NCBI RefSeq assembly: GCF_033096445.1
Contig: NZ_AP028155.1
Span: forward strand, 62,001 to 126,000
Reading direction: 5' to 3'
Length of the DNA stretch: 64,000 nucleotides
From: Butyricimonas faecihominis
Lineage (GTDB): Bacteria; Bacteroidota; Bacteroidia; Bacteroidales; Marinifilaceae
Program-made: the position numbers and the translations under genes
Shown: positions 9,086-17,599 of the stretch, in pieces
How the letters are laid out: each line of letters begins with the position of its first letter
Position numbering within the stretch: position 1 is the stretch's first letter
Notes under the pieces: model-generated
Told to the model about the DNA's origin: nothing
Databases searched by the model: none
The model's input: only the letters and a program-made list of their open reading frames with translations

Positions 9086-11350
9086 TTAAATAGTTTCTCC
9101 TGCGGCGAGATGGAGCAATTTGTCTTTTTCACCGACGATCCAAACCACGTCACCGGCCTCGAAGGTTGTGTCCGGGGTGGGGTTCATGGTGGAGGTGCCG
9201 TTGCGTTCGATGCCGATGACGAGACAGGCGGCTTTATCACGGATGCCGGATTCCCGGATGGTGCGTCCCACGAGTGGTGTGTCGGCCTCAATGGTGAATT
9301 GTTCCAAGCTGACTTCCGGGGGACGCTGTTGTTCAAGTTCATGTTTCCGTTTTTCCACGCGGTTTTCGACAAACTCACGGAAGACGTTAATTTCTTTGTC
9401 CGTGGCGGCCACGATGATGTGGTCGAAAGGATACAGGCGTTCTTCCCCACCGGGAATGTTTATGCGTTCTTCTCCCCGGATGATTGTTACCACGCTGACC
9501 CCGCAGGTCTGGCGGAAATTCAATTCCTTTAGCGTTTTGCCGACGCTGGGAGAGGATTGCGACACTTCGAAGTCGGCGAGGTGGAGATCCCGGTCAAGTA
9601 AATGTTTGACAAAACGTTGCTTGATGGGAGACTTGCGTTCTTGTTCCTTTTGGCGGGCCGTGAAGTTACGCAGGAAACGGCGTTCCAGTTGTATGGAGTA
9701 TTTTTTTAACCGTTTGGAATAGATGAAGAATAGGATGACCGCAGTGGCGATCACCAGCAGGAGACCGGCAGCGACGTTCACGAGGCTGGATATGACGAAC
9801 ATCACGATCCCGATGCAGAGCGCTACCCGTAGAACGATGAGAGATACGAGTGGTCCCCGGTTGTATTTACTATCACTCCATAATTGTTGGAATTCTTCCG
9901 AATGGTTCTTTTTCATCATGATCGCCCGTAGGAAGGGGGAGATAAGTAGCAGGATGGCAACGGCACTAACAAGGCCGCCCTGTATGCCGGGAAGTTCTTT
10001 GCGGATTAGCGGGGTCAGGTATTGTAGGAAAAGAGCTATGGTGAAGACCGACAGGATGGTGTAGGTGATCACTATGCGGCATAACGCTTTCAGTAGTTGG
10101 TGCCATGTGCTTTTATGGCGGATCGTGTTCGTTCCCGTGCTATACCTGTCGAGGAAATGAATCCAAGGGGCCGGTAGGTGTTTGGTCACGAACTGGTAGG
10201 CGGGGTCTGCCAAGCGAATCATGTAGGGGGTGAAAAAGGTGGTGATGACGGAGACGGTAACCACTATGGGGTAGAGAAATTTGTCCGTCACGTGCAGGGT
10301 CATACCTAGACTTGCGATAATAAAAGCAAATTCTCCAATCTGTGCTAACGAGAATCCCGATTGGATGGCAATCCGGAGGCTTTGCCCGGACAGGAGTATA
10401 CCGGATGCGGCAAACGTGATTTGTCCAGCCATGACGACTGCGGTGATCAGTAATATCGGGAACCAGTACTCGACGAGCATGGCGGGATCGATCATCATTC
10501 CGACCGAGACGAAAAAGATCGCCCCGAAGAGATCTTTCACGGGTTTAATGAGGTGTTCGATGTTTTCGGCCTCGATGGTTTCCGCTAGGATGGACCCCAT
10601 GACAAAAGCCCCCAAGGCGGAGGAAAAACCGGCTTTCACGGCAAGTAGAACCATGCCGAGACAGAGTCCGAGTGACACGACTAATAAAGTTTCCCCGTTG
10701 AGCCATTGTTTCGTTTTTTTCAGGAAGGTCGGGATGAGGAATATCCCGGTAATAGACCAGAAAACGAGGAAGGCAATGAGTTTAAGGATGCTATCGACCA
10801 TTTCCATTCCTTCAAAATGTTTACTGACGGCCAGTGTGGAAAGTAATACCATGAGGACTACGGCGAAGAGATCTTCCACGACAAGAATTCCGAAGACGAC
10901 TCCTGCGAAACGCTGATTACGGAGCCCCATATCGTCAAACGCTTTGAAAATGATGGTGGTGGATGACATCGAGAGCATTCCCCCGAGAAAGAGGCTATTC
11001 ATGTGTCCCCATCCGAGTGACAGTCCGGTGATGTAACCCAGCATCATCATGGCGCCCACGATGGTGAGGGCGCTGATCATGGCGGTTCCCCCGATGTTCA
11101 TGAGTTTCTTGAAACTAAAGTCAAGTCCCAAGGCAAACAGGAGGAAAATGACCCCGATGTCAGCCCAGATATGAATATTCTCGGCATCCATGATCATGGG
11201 GCCGCCAAACGTGTAGGGGCCCGCGATAATACCTGCCATGATATAACCCAGCACGACAGGTTGTTTTAGCCATTTAAAGAGGATGGTTATCAATCCGGCG
11301 GAAAATAAGATAATCGCCAAATCCGATATTAGGACAGGAATGTCTGACAT
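9086..11350 (-). CDS. CPA2-family cation:proton antiporter with two RCK_C domains
   Basis: 754 residues from the ATG at 11350 (MSDIPVLISDLAIILFSAG). A longer in-frame start upstream exists but would overlap the divergent gene and its promoter. About 12 membrane helices form a Na+/H+ exchanger (KefB-like) domain up to residue 400, with GFILAxx-type helices and the paired conserved region ALGAFVMGSILAET. Further hydrophobic helices at about 440-560 are followed by two TrkA-C/RCK_C domains (about 605-685 and 690-754) but no NAD-binding RCK_N domain. Likely exports K+ or Na+ in exchange for H+, gated by a ligand bound to the RCK_C domains. Ion specificity cannot be read from sequence. Confidence 0.88.
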   Translation of the reverse strand: MSDIPVLISDLAIILFSAGLITILFKWLKQPVVLGYIMAGIIAGPYTFGGPMIMDAENIHIWADIGVIFLLFALGLDFSFKKLMNIGGTAMISALTIVGAMMMLGYITGLSLGWGHMNSLFLGGMLSMSSTTIIFKAFDDMGLRNQRFAGVVFGILVVEDLFAVVLMVLLSTLAVSKHFEGMEMVDSILKLIAFLVFWSITGIFLIPTFLKKTKQWLNGETLLVVSLGLCLGMVLLAVKAGFSSALGAFVMGSILAETIEAENIEHLIKPVKDLFGAIFFVSVGMMIDPAMLVEYWFPILLITAVVMAGQITFAASGILLSGQSLRIAIQSGFSLAQIGEFAFIIASLGMTLHVTDKFLYPIVVTVSVITTFFTPYMIRLADPAYQFVTKHLPAPWIHFLDRYSTGTNTIRHKSTWHQLLKALCRIVITYTILSVFTIALFLQYLTPLIRKELPGIQGGLVSAVAILLLISPFLRAIMMKKNHSEEFQQLWSDSKYNRGPLVSLIVLRVALCIGIVMFVISSLVNVAAGLLLVIATAVILFFIYSKRLKKYSIQLERRFLRNFTARQKEQERKSPIKQRFVKHLLDRDLHLADFEVSQSSPSVGKTLKELNFRQTCGVSVVTIIRGEERINIPGGEERLYPFDHIIVAATDKEINVFREFVENRVEKRKHELEQQRPPEVSLEQFTIEADTPLVGRTIRESGIRDKAACLVIGIERNGTSTMNPTPDTTFEAGDVVWIVGEKDKLLHLAAGETI

Positions 11351-11370
11351 GATGTTTATTTTTGCGGGAG

Positions 11371-11378
11371 CAAAGTTA
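11371..11378 (-). promoter_or_regulatory. -7 box TAACTTTG of the antiporter gene
   Basis: On the minus strand TAACTTTG matches TAnnTTTG and lies 20 bp before the ATG at 11350. This rules out the longer annotated start further upstream. Confidence 0.55.
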
Positions 11379-11410
11379 ATGATTTTTGATTTGGATGAAT
11401 AAATATCAAT

Positions 11411-11418
11411 TATCTTTG
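11411..11418 (+). promoter_or_regulatory. -7 box TATCTTTG, possible leaderless transcript
   Basis: TATCTTTG fits the -7 consensus, with TTTTTG (11383-11388) 22 bp upstream as a -33 candidate. The box ends only 7 bp before the ATG at 11426, so transcription would start at or next to the start codon. Confidence 0.5.
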
Positions 11419-11425
11419 TGTGGAT

Positions 11426-12424
11426 ATGAGAAAAAAAATCAACATTCAAAAAGGGGCCGTGTTGGGGGCGATACTCACGACGATTGTTGCGGGAATGTTG
11501 CTTTCCGTGGTACAGGTTGTCGTGAAACCACCGTTGCTGTTGGGGGAGAGATTGTTGCCGGGCGGAGGATGGGTTCAAATTGTGCTGGCAGCTCTTTTCG
11601 GTGGATGGCTATATTTGCAGATGTTCGACCGGAAACGACGAGGCGTGTGGCGGAGACGTATCTGGCTGCTCTTCTCGATCGTGTTCTTTAGTCAGTTATT
11701 TTTGGGAATTTTCGTGGATAGTGTGTTTCTGATGTCGGGAAAACTCCATTTTCCCATACCCGGACTGATCCCGGCAGGGGTATTTTACCGGGGAGAGGTG
11801 TCATTCATGCCGTTCCTATTTCTAGTGACGATTCTATTGTCCGGGGGAGCGTGGTGTAGCCAACTCTGTTATTTCGGGGCGTGGGATAGTCTGGCAGCGG
11901 GAAAAAATGGAAAACGGGAAGTTCCTTCTTCTAAAATGAGGTCCCGAATGCGTTGGACTGTATTGTTTGTATTTATAGGTGTCGCTTCCGCGTTGAGAGG
12001 TTTCGGGGTTCCGGTGATTTATTCCACGGGGATTGCTGTTTTTGCCGGGTGCGTGGGGATCATGATTATTTGGTTCGTGTCTAAAAGGCGTCATGTTGCC
12101 ATGCATTGCTCTTCCTATTGTCCGGCGGGGACGTTGGTCATGTACTTGAAATACGTGTCTCCATGGCGATTGCATCTGAACGATCGTTGCCGGCATTGCA
12201 TGGCTTGTACGCGGGTGTGTCGGTATGGGGCTCTGTCGAAAGCAGACGTGCTGAAAGGGCGTCCGGCAATCAACTGTACCTTGTGTGGGGATTGCCTTGC
12301 GGGGTGCCGTCACGATGCCTTAGAGTATCATTTCTGGGGAATTTCTCCTATATTGGCGGAACGTCTTTGGTTAGGGACTACACTGGTACTTTTCACGTGT
12401 TTCCTTTCTATTGCCCGGGTTTAA
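11426..12424 (+). CDS. Membrane 4Fe-4S ferredoxin-type protein (NapH/NosR-like)
   Basis: 332 residues from the ATG at 11426 (a GTG two codons earlier is in frame). Five or so membrane helices in the first 240 residues are followed by two 4Fe-4S binding motifs, CRHCMACTRVC and CTLCGDCLAGC, both of the CxxCxxCxxxC type. Further paired cysteines (CSQLC; CSSYCPAG) lie at helix ends, as in polyferredoxins of the NapH/NosR/CcoG group. It probably passes electrons across or along the inner membrane. No reductase partner is next to it, so its pathway is unknown. Confidence 0.82.
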   Translation: MRKKINIQKGAVLGAILTTIVAGMLLSVVQVVVKPPLLLGERLLPGGGWVQIVLAALFGGWLYLQMFDRKRRGVWRRRIWLLFSIVFFSQLFLGIFVDSVFLMSGKLHFPIPGLIPAGVFYRGEVSFMPFLFLVTILLSGGAWCSQLCYFGAWDSLAAGKNGKREVPSSKMRSRMRWTVLFVFIGVASALRGFGVPVIYSTGIAVFAGCVGIMIIWFVSKRRHVAMHCSSYCPAGTLVMYLKYVSPWRLHLNDRCRHCMACTRVCRYGALSKADVLKGRPAINCTLCGDCLAGCRHDALEYHFWGISPILAERLWLGTTLVLFTCFLSIARV

Positions 12425-12486
12425 ATATGTGGAAAAAAAGATTGTATATTTTGTTTTTTTTAACGTACATATCCGCGTAGGGATAC

Positions 12487-12494
12487 TACATTTG
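12487..12494 (+). promoter_or_regulatory. -7 box TACATTTG upstream of DUF47/pit
   Basis: TACATTTG lies 20 bp before the ATG of the DUF47 gene; no clear -33 element at the usual distance. Confidence 0.5.
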
Positions 12495-12514
12495 TGTGCT
12501 AATCAATAAAAAAT

Positions 12515-13165
12515 ATGAAAATAGACCGATTTCTTCAATTATTTGTGGTAAAGGAAAAAAAGTTTTACCCTTTGTATATCGAGCAAGCCGCTAATATAGA
12601 GGCTGCAGCCAAACTTTTGGTGGAGTTATTACAAGAGCAAGACCCTGAAAAACAGAAAGCGCTGTACAAGGACATCAAGGAGTACGAGCATAGTGGAGAT
12701 ATGATCACCGCTAAGTTGTACGAGGAATTGAACAAGACGTTTGTTACCCCTTTCGATCGCGAGGACATCAATCTGTTGAGTGGACGTATGGATACGTTCC
12801 TCGATTTTATTCACGATGCAGCGAAACGAATGTTGATGTACCGTCCGAAGAGTGTGAACCAGTTGTTGATTGCAATGGGACAATGTATAGTGGAAGATGC
12901 TCGTATCTTGAAGGATATTATGAATGGATTGGAGTATATCCAGAAAAAACCGCAGGAGATTAACGAGAAATGTGTTCGAATCAAACAGATCGAGCATGAC
13001 GTGGATGATTTGTATGAACAATTTATGAGTGATGTTTTCGCGAACGAGAAGGACGCTATCGAACTCGTGAAACTGAAGAATATCGGTCAGGTGTTGGAAG
13101 ATGCTACCGACCGGGCAAAGGACGTGGGGGATATTGTGCGAGGTATTATTATTAAATTTGCCTGA
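12515..13165 (+). CDS. DUF47 (PhoU-like) phosphate transport accessory protein
   Basis: 216 residues, all-helical, with the PhoU-like DUF47 pattern: acidic metal-binding segments such as EYEHSGDMITAKLYEEL and IEHDVDDLYEQ, and the ending LEDATDRAKDVGDIVRGI. It lies 5 bp upstream of a PiT-family phosphate transporter, the usual arrangement. It is thought to regulate or couple to that transporter. Confidence 0.92.
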   Translation: MKIDRFLQLFVVKEKKFYPLYIEQAANIEAAAKLLVELLQEQDPEKQKALYKDIKEYEHSGDMITAKLYEELNKTFVTPFDREDINLLSGRMDTFLDFIHDAAKRMLMYRPKSVNQLLIAMGQCIVEDARILKDIMNGLEYIQKKPQEINEKCVRIKQIEHDVDDLYEQFMSDVFANEKDAIELVKLKNIGQVLEDATDRAKDVGDIVRGIIIKFA

Positions 13166-13170
13166 TCGCT

Positions 13171-14205
13171 ATGTTGACAATCGTTCTTTTAGCTATTGTG
13201 ATCGCTCTTCTTTTCGACTTTTTGAACGGAATGAATGATGCGGCCAATTCGATCGCTACGATCGTGGCGACACGTGTATTTTCTCCCACGATGGCTGTTT
13301 GCTGGGCAGCATTCTGGAACTTTGCCGCTATCTTTATTTTTGGGGTGAGCGTGGCTCACACGATGGGCGAAGGAATCGTGGATCCCTCGAAAATCAATGA
13401 ATATCTTATTTTGGCAGCTTTGATCGGTTCGGTGATCTGGGTTTGGTTGTGTACTCATTTCGGTATGCCGATCAGTGTGTCCCACGCTTTGATCGGGGGA
13501 TTGATCGGTCCGGTATGGTTCACGTTCGGGGGCGACGCTCTGGTTGCTTCCGGGATATTCAAGATTGCCATCTTTATCGTGCTGTCCCCTTTGATCGGTA
13601 TGATACTGGGATTCTTCATGATGTGTCTCACGATGCTCGTGTTTCATAAAAAACACCCGATGAAAGTGGAAGGGCTGTTTAAGGGATTGCAGTTGTTTTC
13701 TTCCGCTATATTCAGTTTGGGCCATGGTGCTAACGACGCGCAGAAAACGATGGGTATCATTGCCATCCTGTTATATAGTGTTGCAGGAAGTAATACTTTC
13801 GTGAGTGATTACTTGTACGAGAATACAGGAGAGTTTCATGTTCCCGCTTGGTTGATTGTTACTTGTTATTCGGTGATCGCTTTAGGTACGATTATCGGGG
13901 GAAAGAAGGTGATCAAGACTTTGGGTGACGGGTTGGCCCGGTTGAAACCGGTGCAGGGATTCTGCGCCGAGACGTCCGGAGCCTTGACATTGATGGGAAC
14001 GGCCGTGCTGGGAATACCCGTGAGTACGACTCACACGATTACCGGCTCTATTATCGGGGTTGGAATCACGAAAGGGGTTGCTTCTGTTCGGTGGGCTACG
14101 GCCACGAATATCGTGGCTGCTTGGATTCTTACGATTCCGGCAACCATCGTGATGTCCGGTCTTGTTTACTGGGTGATGGGGTTGTTCCTGACCTTGCCGG
14201 AATAA
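13171..14205 (+). CDS. PiT-family inorganic phosphate transporter
   Basis: 344 residues with about ten membrane helices and both PiT signature repeats: FLNGMNDAANSIATIVATR near the N-terminus and LGHGANDAQKTMG in the middle, plus the matching GIPVSTTHTITGSIIG segment. It transports phosphate with a cation (H+ or Na+) across the inner membrane. Forms an operon with DUF47; a terminator follows 24 bp after the stop. Confidence 0.94.
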   Translation: MLTIVLLAIVIALLFDFLNGMNDAANSIATIVATRVFSPTMAVCWAAFWNFAAIFIFGVSVAHTMGEGIVDPSKINEYLILAALIGSVIWVWLCTHFGMPISVSHALIGGLIGPVWFTFGGDALVASGIFKIAIFIVLSPLIGMILGFFMMCLTMLVFHKKHPMKVEGLFKGLQLFSSAIFSLGHGANDAQKTMGIIAILLYSVAGSNTFVSDYLYENTGEFHVPAWLIVTCYSVIALGTIIGGKKVIKTLGDGLARLKPVQGFCAETSGALTLMGTAVLGIPVSTTHTITGSIIGVGITKGVASVRWATATNIVAAWILTIPATIVMSGLVYWVMGLFLTLPE

Positions 14206-14229
14206 GTATATAAAGTTTGTAAAGTCTAT

Positions 14230-14263
14230 AAAGTTCATAAGGTTCTACTTTATGAACTTTTTT
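14230..14263 (+). terminator. Terminator after pit
   Basis: An 11-bp stem AAAGTTCATAA / TTATGAACTTT followed by a T run. The stem is built from the TTATAAAG-type phrase repeat that precedes it. Confidence 0.75.
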
Positions 14264-14334
14264 ATGCATAATATCATAACTTTTTGGGGCTTTATCAAGT
14301 TTAAATAGATAGATTAACCTAAATTTTATAAGTT

Positions 14335-14583
14335 ATGATGTTTATATGGTATATTTTGATTGGTATTCTTGCCGGGTATCTGGCAGGAAAAATTGTCCGG
14401 GGAGGTGGAATGGGTTTGTTGGTGAACCTGATTGTGGGAATCATTGGTGGCGTGTTGGGAGGCTGGCTTTTCGGCATCATGGGAATATGGACAACGGGTG
14501 TTATCGGGAGTTTGATCACGGCGACCGTGGGGGCGATTGTGTTGCTGGCGATTGTTTCGTTGTTCAGTAAAAGAAATTCGTAG
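14335..14583 (+). CDS. GlsB/YeaQ/YmgE-family stress membrane protein
   Basis: 82 residues, three hydrophobic helices rich in glycine (WYILIGILAGYLAGKIVRGGG, then LVNLIVGIIGGVLGGWLFG and VIGSLITATVGAIVLLAIVS). This is the transglycosylase-associated GlsB family, small inner-membrane proteins induced by stress; their molecular role is unclear. ATG at 14335 or 14338. Confidence 0.88.
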   Translation: MMFIWYILIGILAGYLAGKIVRGGGMGLLVNLIVGIIGGVLGGWLFGIMGIWTTGVIGSLITATVGAIVLLAIVSLFSKRNS

Positions 14584-14587
14584 ATAT

Positions 14588-15481
14588 ATGAAAAAGAAGG
14601 TCCGAGGTATTTATATACTTTTATGCTTTTGCGTGTTTACGCCTTTGGTGTTGCAAGCCCAGACAGACGAGGAGAAGAGGATATTGCAGGAACGGGAGGA
14701 GATCAGCAAACAGAAAAAAGGCGGTTCCGTGGTGGTTGATGAGAGGACTGCATTGGAGTTGTTTGATAACACGCCGAGTTTTGGCATTTTCCGGGATAAT
14801 TATTTCGTTACGGGGGTGCCTACGAACCGGAAGATTGACAAGCACAGTGCGGATGCCAAGTTTCAGATCAGTATCCGGCAACGTCTGACGAAAAGTATTT
14901 TGCCTTTCAAGACCTTCTTGTATTTAACTTACACGCAGCGTTCGTTTTGGGATATTTACGGGAAGTCCAGTCCATTTCTGGATAATAATTTTAATCCGGG
15001 GCTTAGTTTGAGCAAAGCGTTGATCTATCGTAATCAACTGATGGGAATAGCGGTTCTTTCTTTTGAACACGAGTCGAACGGCCGGGATTCGTTGGCCTCT
15101 CGCAGTTGGAATTACATTTCTCTTTCGGGTTCGTGGTTTATTGATTACCGTTTTTCTGCCCAGATGAAATTATGGGCTGGATGGGTCGATAAAGAAGGAA
15201 ATCCCGATTTGTTGAAGTATAAAGGCTATGGATTCATGGCGTTTAACTACCAGAGTGCCGACGAGCGCCTATGGTGTTCGGCCGTGATTAATCCCCGCCG
15301 GAAGTTTATTAATATGAACACGACGTTGGAGATCAATTTCAAGCCTTCACCGAAAGCTAACGAGTATTTCTTTTTACAATACTATAACGGGTATGCGGAG
15401 AATCTTCTGGAATACGATCGTTACGTGTCAATGGTGCGAGTGGGTATTTGTATCAAGCCGGTTTTGAGAAATTACTACTAA
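14588..15481 (+). CDS. pldA: Outer-membrane phospholipase A (OMPLA family)
   Basis: 297 residues from the ATG at 14588, 4 bp after the previous stop; the in-frame upstream codons overlap that gene and are not needed. Signal peptide ends at LQAQ. The OMPLA active-site pattern is present: FEHESNGRDS gives the catalytic His and Ser (HxSNG), with SRSWN supplying the Asn. YTQRSFWDIYGKSSPF and NFNPGL are also conserved in the family. It would hydrolyse phospholipids in the outer membrane when asymmetry is lost, probably as a Ca2+-dependent dimer. Confidence 0.88.
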   Translation: MKKKVRGIYILLCFCVFTPLVLQAQTDEEKRILQEREEISKQKKGGSVVVDERTALELFDNTPSFGIFRDNYFVTGVPTNRKIDKHSADAKFQISIRQRLTKSILPFKTFLYLTYTQRSFWDIYGKSSPFLDNNFNPGLSLSKALIYRNQLMGIAVLSFEHESNGRDSLASRSWNYISLSGSWFIDYRFSAQMKLWAGWVDKEGNPDLLKYKGYGFMAFNYQSADERLWCSAVINPRRKFINMNTTLEINFKPSPKANEYFFLQYYNGYAENLLEYDRYVSMVRVGICIKPVLRNYY

Positions 15482-15589
15482 GTTCATAAAGTCCTTACTG
15501 ATTTTAGATTTCCACTCACAAGCCCACGCTTTTCCAACTTTTTCTTCCCGTTTTCGTATATTCTATTAACAATTAAATAATAAAGCGTT

Positions 15590-16279
15590 ATGTACAAGTT
15601 AATATTGGTACGGCATGGAGAAAGTGTCTGGAACAAGGAAAACAGGTTTACCGGGTGGACGGATGTCGACTTGAGTGAACGGGGCGAAGAGGAAGCACGC
15701 CGGGCGGGAGAACTGATTAAGAAACATGATCTTTTCTTTGATGTAGCTTATTCTTCCGTGTTGAAACGTGCGATTCGCACGCAGCATATTTTGGCAGAAG
15801 TTGTCGATCGGGTGTGGGTACCCGAAGTTCATCACTGGCGTTTGAACGAGCGACATTACGGGGCATTACAGGGATTAAATAAAGCGGATACGGCAAAGAA
15901 ATACGGGGAGGAGCAGGTGCATATATGGCGAAGGAGTTTTGATGTGACACCGCCATTGTTGGATCCGGATGATTCTCGTTGTGCCGTTTTCGAGGATAAG
16001 TACAGGGATGTTGATCCGGCCGTTCTTCCTTTGGGGGAATCATTGGCATTGACGATCACGCGGGTCCTCCCGTTCTGGCAGGATTATATCGCACCTTCGT
16101 TGCTTTCTGGGAAGACGGTTCTGGTAACGGCCCACGGGAATAGCCTGCGGGCGTTGATCAAATATCTGGATGATATTAGCGACGAGGAGATCGTCAAGTT
16201 GGAGATACCGACGGGTATTCCCCAATTGTATGAGCTGGACGGGCAATTGCATCCCTTGTCTCGTAAATATCTGGAATAG
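15590..16279 (+). CDS. gpmA: 2,3-bisphosphoglycerate-dependent phosphoglycerate mutase
   Basis: 229 residues, usual length of the dPGM family. The catalytic RHGESxWN motif ([16 protein letters not shown]) is at residues 8-23, [19 protein letters not shown] lies in the middle, and the second histidine motif [10 protein letters not shown] near residue 183. It interconverts 3- and 2-phosphoglycerate in glycolysis. A strong terminator follows. Confidence 0.96.
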   Translation: MYKLILVRHGESVWNKENRFTGWTDVDLSERGEEEARRAGELIKKHDLFFDVAYSSVLKRAIRTQHILAEVVDRVWVPEVHHWRLNERHYGALQGLNKADTAKKYGEEQVHIWRRSFDVTPPLLDPDDSRCAVFEDKYRDVDPAVLPLGESLALTITRVLPFWQDYIAPSLLSGKTVLVTAHGNSLRALIKYLDDISDEEIVKLEIPTGIPQLYELDGQLHPLSRKYLE

Positions 16280-16291
16280 ATTTCCACGTGT

Positions 16292-16341
16292 GAAGTGAAC
16301 CCTAAAAGTAATACCCGGCTTTTGGGGTTCACTTCTTTTTT
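16292..16341 (+). terminator. Strong terminator after gpmA
   Basis: A 17-bp stem (GAAGTGAACCCTAAAAG with CTTTTGGGGTTCACTTC, one T-G pair), 10-nt loop, then TTTTTTG. The right arm also supplies TTTTG (16320-16324) as a candidate -33 element for the next promoter. Confidence 0.92.
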
Positions 16342-16342
16342 G

Positions 16343-16350
16343 TAAGTTTG
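16343..16350 (+). promoter_or_regulatory. -7 box TAAGTTTG of xthA
   Basis: TAAGTTTG matches TAnnTTTG; TTTTG lies 18 bp upstream inside the gpmA terminator stem, and the xthA ATG is 24 bp downstream. Terminator and promoter overlap. Confidence 0.6.
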
Positions 16351-16374
16351 AGGCAAATTGTAAAATGAATCGGT

Positions 16375-17151
16375 ATGAAAATTATAACTTATAACGTGAA
16401 CGGGTTACGGGCCGCTTTGTCAAAAGGTTTTACACAATGGCTGGAGGAAGAACAGCCGGATGTCGTGTGTTTACAGGAAACGAAGGCCCAGCCGGATCAG
16501 ATACCTACACTGGAATTCGAGGCGTTAGGTTACAAGTCGTACTTTTTTTCAGCCAAGAAAAAGGGGTATAGTGGGGTTGCCATCCTGACCCGGGTGGGGC
16601 CCGACCACGTGGAGTACGGGATGGGTATTCCGGCTTATGATGACGAGGGGCGTTTTATCCGTGCCGATTACGGTGATCTTTCTGTCGTGAGCGTGTACCA
16701 TCCGTCCGGGACTACCGGTGATGAACGGCAGGCATTTAAGATGAAATGGTTAGAGGATTTTCAGCATTATATCGGGGAGTTGAAAAAGGTACGGCCGAAT
16801 CTGATCTTGTGCGGGGACTACAATATATGTCACCGGCCGATAGATATTCACGATCCGGTGCGGAATGCCACGAATAGCGGGTTCTTACCGGAAGAACGGG
16901 AATGGATCGGGGGATTTATTGATACCGGTTTTATCGATACGTTCCGTTACTTCCATCCCGAAGAGGCAGGGAAATATTCATGGTGGAGTTACCGGTTTAA
17001 CGCCCGGGCAAATAATAAGGGATGGCGTATTGATTACTGCATGGCGAGCGAAAGTCTTAAATCCCGGCTGAAAGATGCTTATATTTTGCCGGAGGTGTAT
17101 CACTCGGATCATTGTCCTTGCGTGCTGGTGATAGGGGAGGTTAAAAGTTAA
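16375..17151 (+). CDS. xthA: Exodeoxyribonuclease III
   Basis: 258 residues, normal ExoIII length. Motifs NVNGLRAAL, the metal-binding LQETKAQ, CGDYNICH and the C-terminal SDHCPCVL are all present. It acts as an AP endonuclease and 3'-5' exonuclease in base excision repair. Confidence 0.96.
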   Translation: MKIITYNVNGLRAALSKGFTQWLEEEQPDVVCLQETKAQPDQIPTLEFEALGYKSYFFSAKKKGYSGVAILTRVGPDHVEYGMGIPAYDDEGRFIRADYGDLSVVSVYHPSGTTGDERQAFKMKWLEDFQHYIGELKKVRPNLILCGDYNICHRPIDIHDPVRNATNSGFLPEEREWIGGFIDTGFIDTFRYFHPEEAGKYSWWSYRFNARANNKGWRIDYCMASESLKSRLKDAYILPEVYHSDHCPCVLVIGEVKS

Positions 17152-17200
17152 AAGTTAAAAGCTAAAAACTAAAAGCTAAAAGTTTAGAGTTGGGTATGAA
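17152..17200 (+). repeat. AAAAGCT/AAAAGTT phrase repeat
   Basis: Six to seven degenerate heptamers of the form AAAAGTT or AAAAGCT/AAAAACT directly after xthA. The same text occurs at 5867-5915 between batD and batE. Confidence 0.6.
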
Positions 17201-17206
17201 TGAAAA

Positions 17207-17231
17207 AAGGGTTGATCACTGATCAACCCTT
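17207..17231. terminator. Bidirectional terminator, perfect 12-bp stem
   Basis: AAGGGTTGATCA and TGATCAACCCTT pair perfectly around a single C. An A-run lies on the left, giving U-run potential for minus-strand transcripts. Confidence 0.7.
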
Positions 17232-17237
17232 GTAAAT

Positions 17238-17557
17238 GAATACCCTTGGTTAAGAAGGTGTATGTGAGGATCGGCGTTTGTTACAACCGAAGGGTATTCA
17301 AGGATAGCCCTTTCATTTTTTAGAAGAATGCCCCCGGTTAGAAGGTGTATGTGAGGATCGGCGTTTGTTACAACCGGGGGGCATTCAAGGATAGCCCTTT
17401 CATTTTTTTTAAGAATGCCCCGGTTAAGAAGGTGTATGTGAGGATCGGCGTTTGTTACAACCGGGGACATTCAAGGATAGCCTTTTCATTTTTTAGAAGA
17501 ATGCCCCCGGTAAGAGGTGTATGTGGGGATCGGCGTTTGTTATACCGGAGGGCATTC
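17238..17557. repeat. Four tandem hairpin repeats, 85-87 bp period
   Basis: Four copies of a unit with left arm GAATGCCCCCGGTT, a nearly invariant 33-nt loop (begins AAGAAGGTGTATGTGAGG, contains ATCGGCGTTTGTTAC) and right arm AACCGGGGGGCATTC. Arms: 17238-17251/17285-17299, 17326-17339/17372-17386, 17413-17425/17459-17472, 17499-17511/17544-17557. In copy 1 both arms change together (TACCCTT with AAGGGTA), keeping the pairing. T-rich spacers containing CATTTTTT separate the units. Open frames exist on both strands because 87 is a multiple of three, but copy 4 breaks the frame, so coding is unlikely. Lies between two convergent genes. Confidence 0.85.
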
Positions 17558-17599
17558 AGGAATTATTTTTAGTCTGGTTTAGTCATAGTTTTAATTTCT

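Noticed and set aside
9086-11578. Long start of the antiporter gene at 11578
   Set aside because: The extra 76 residues would overlap the divergent Fe-S protein gene and its promoter; a membrane-protein-like start lies at 11350, 20 bp after a -7 box.
17238-17557. CRISPR array
   Set aside because: Repeats are 85-87 bp with no unique spacers between; the spacing DNA is itself repeated and no cas gene is near.
17216-17572. Small open frames on both strands over the hairpin repeats, with repeated peptide VVTNADPHIHLL on the minus strand
   Set aside because: The 87-bp period keeps frames open by chance; copy 4 has 85 bp and breaks the minus frame, and arm covariation points to structure rather than coding.
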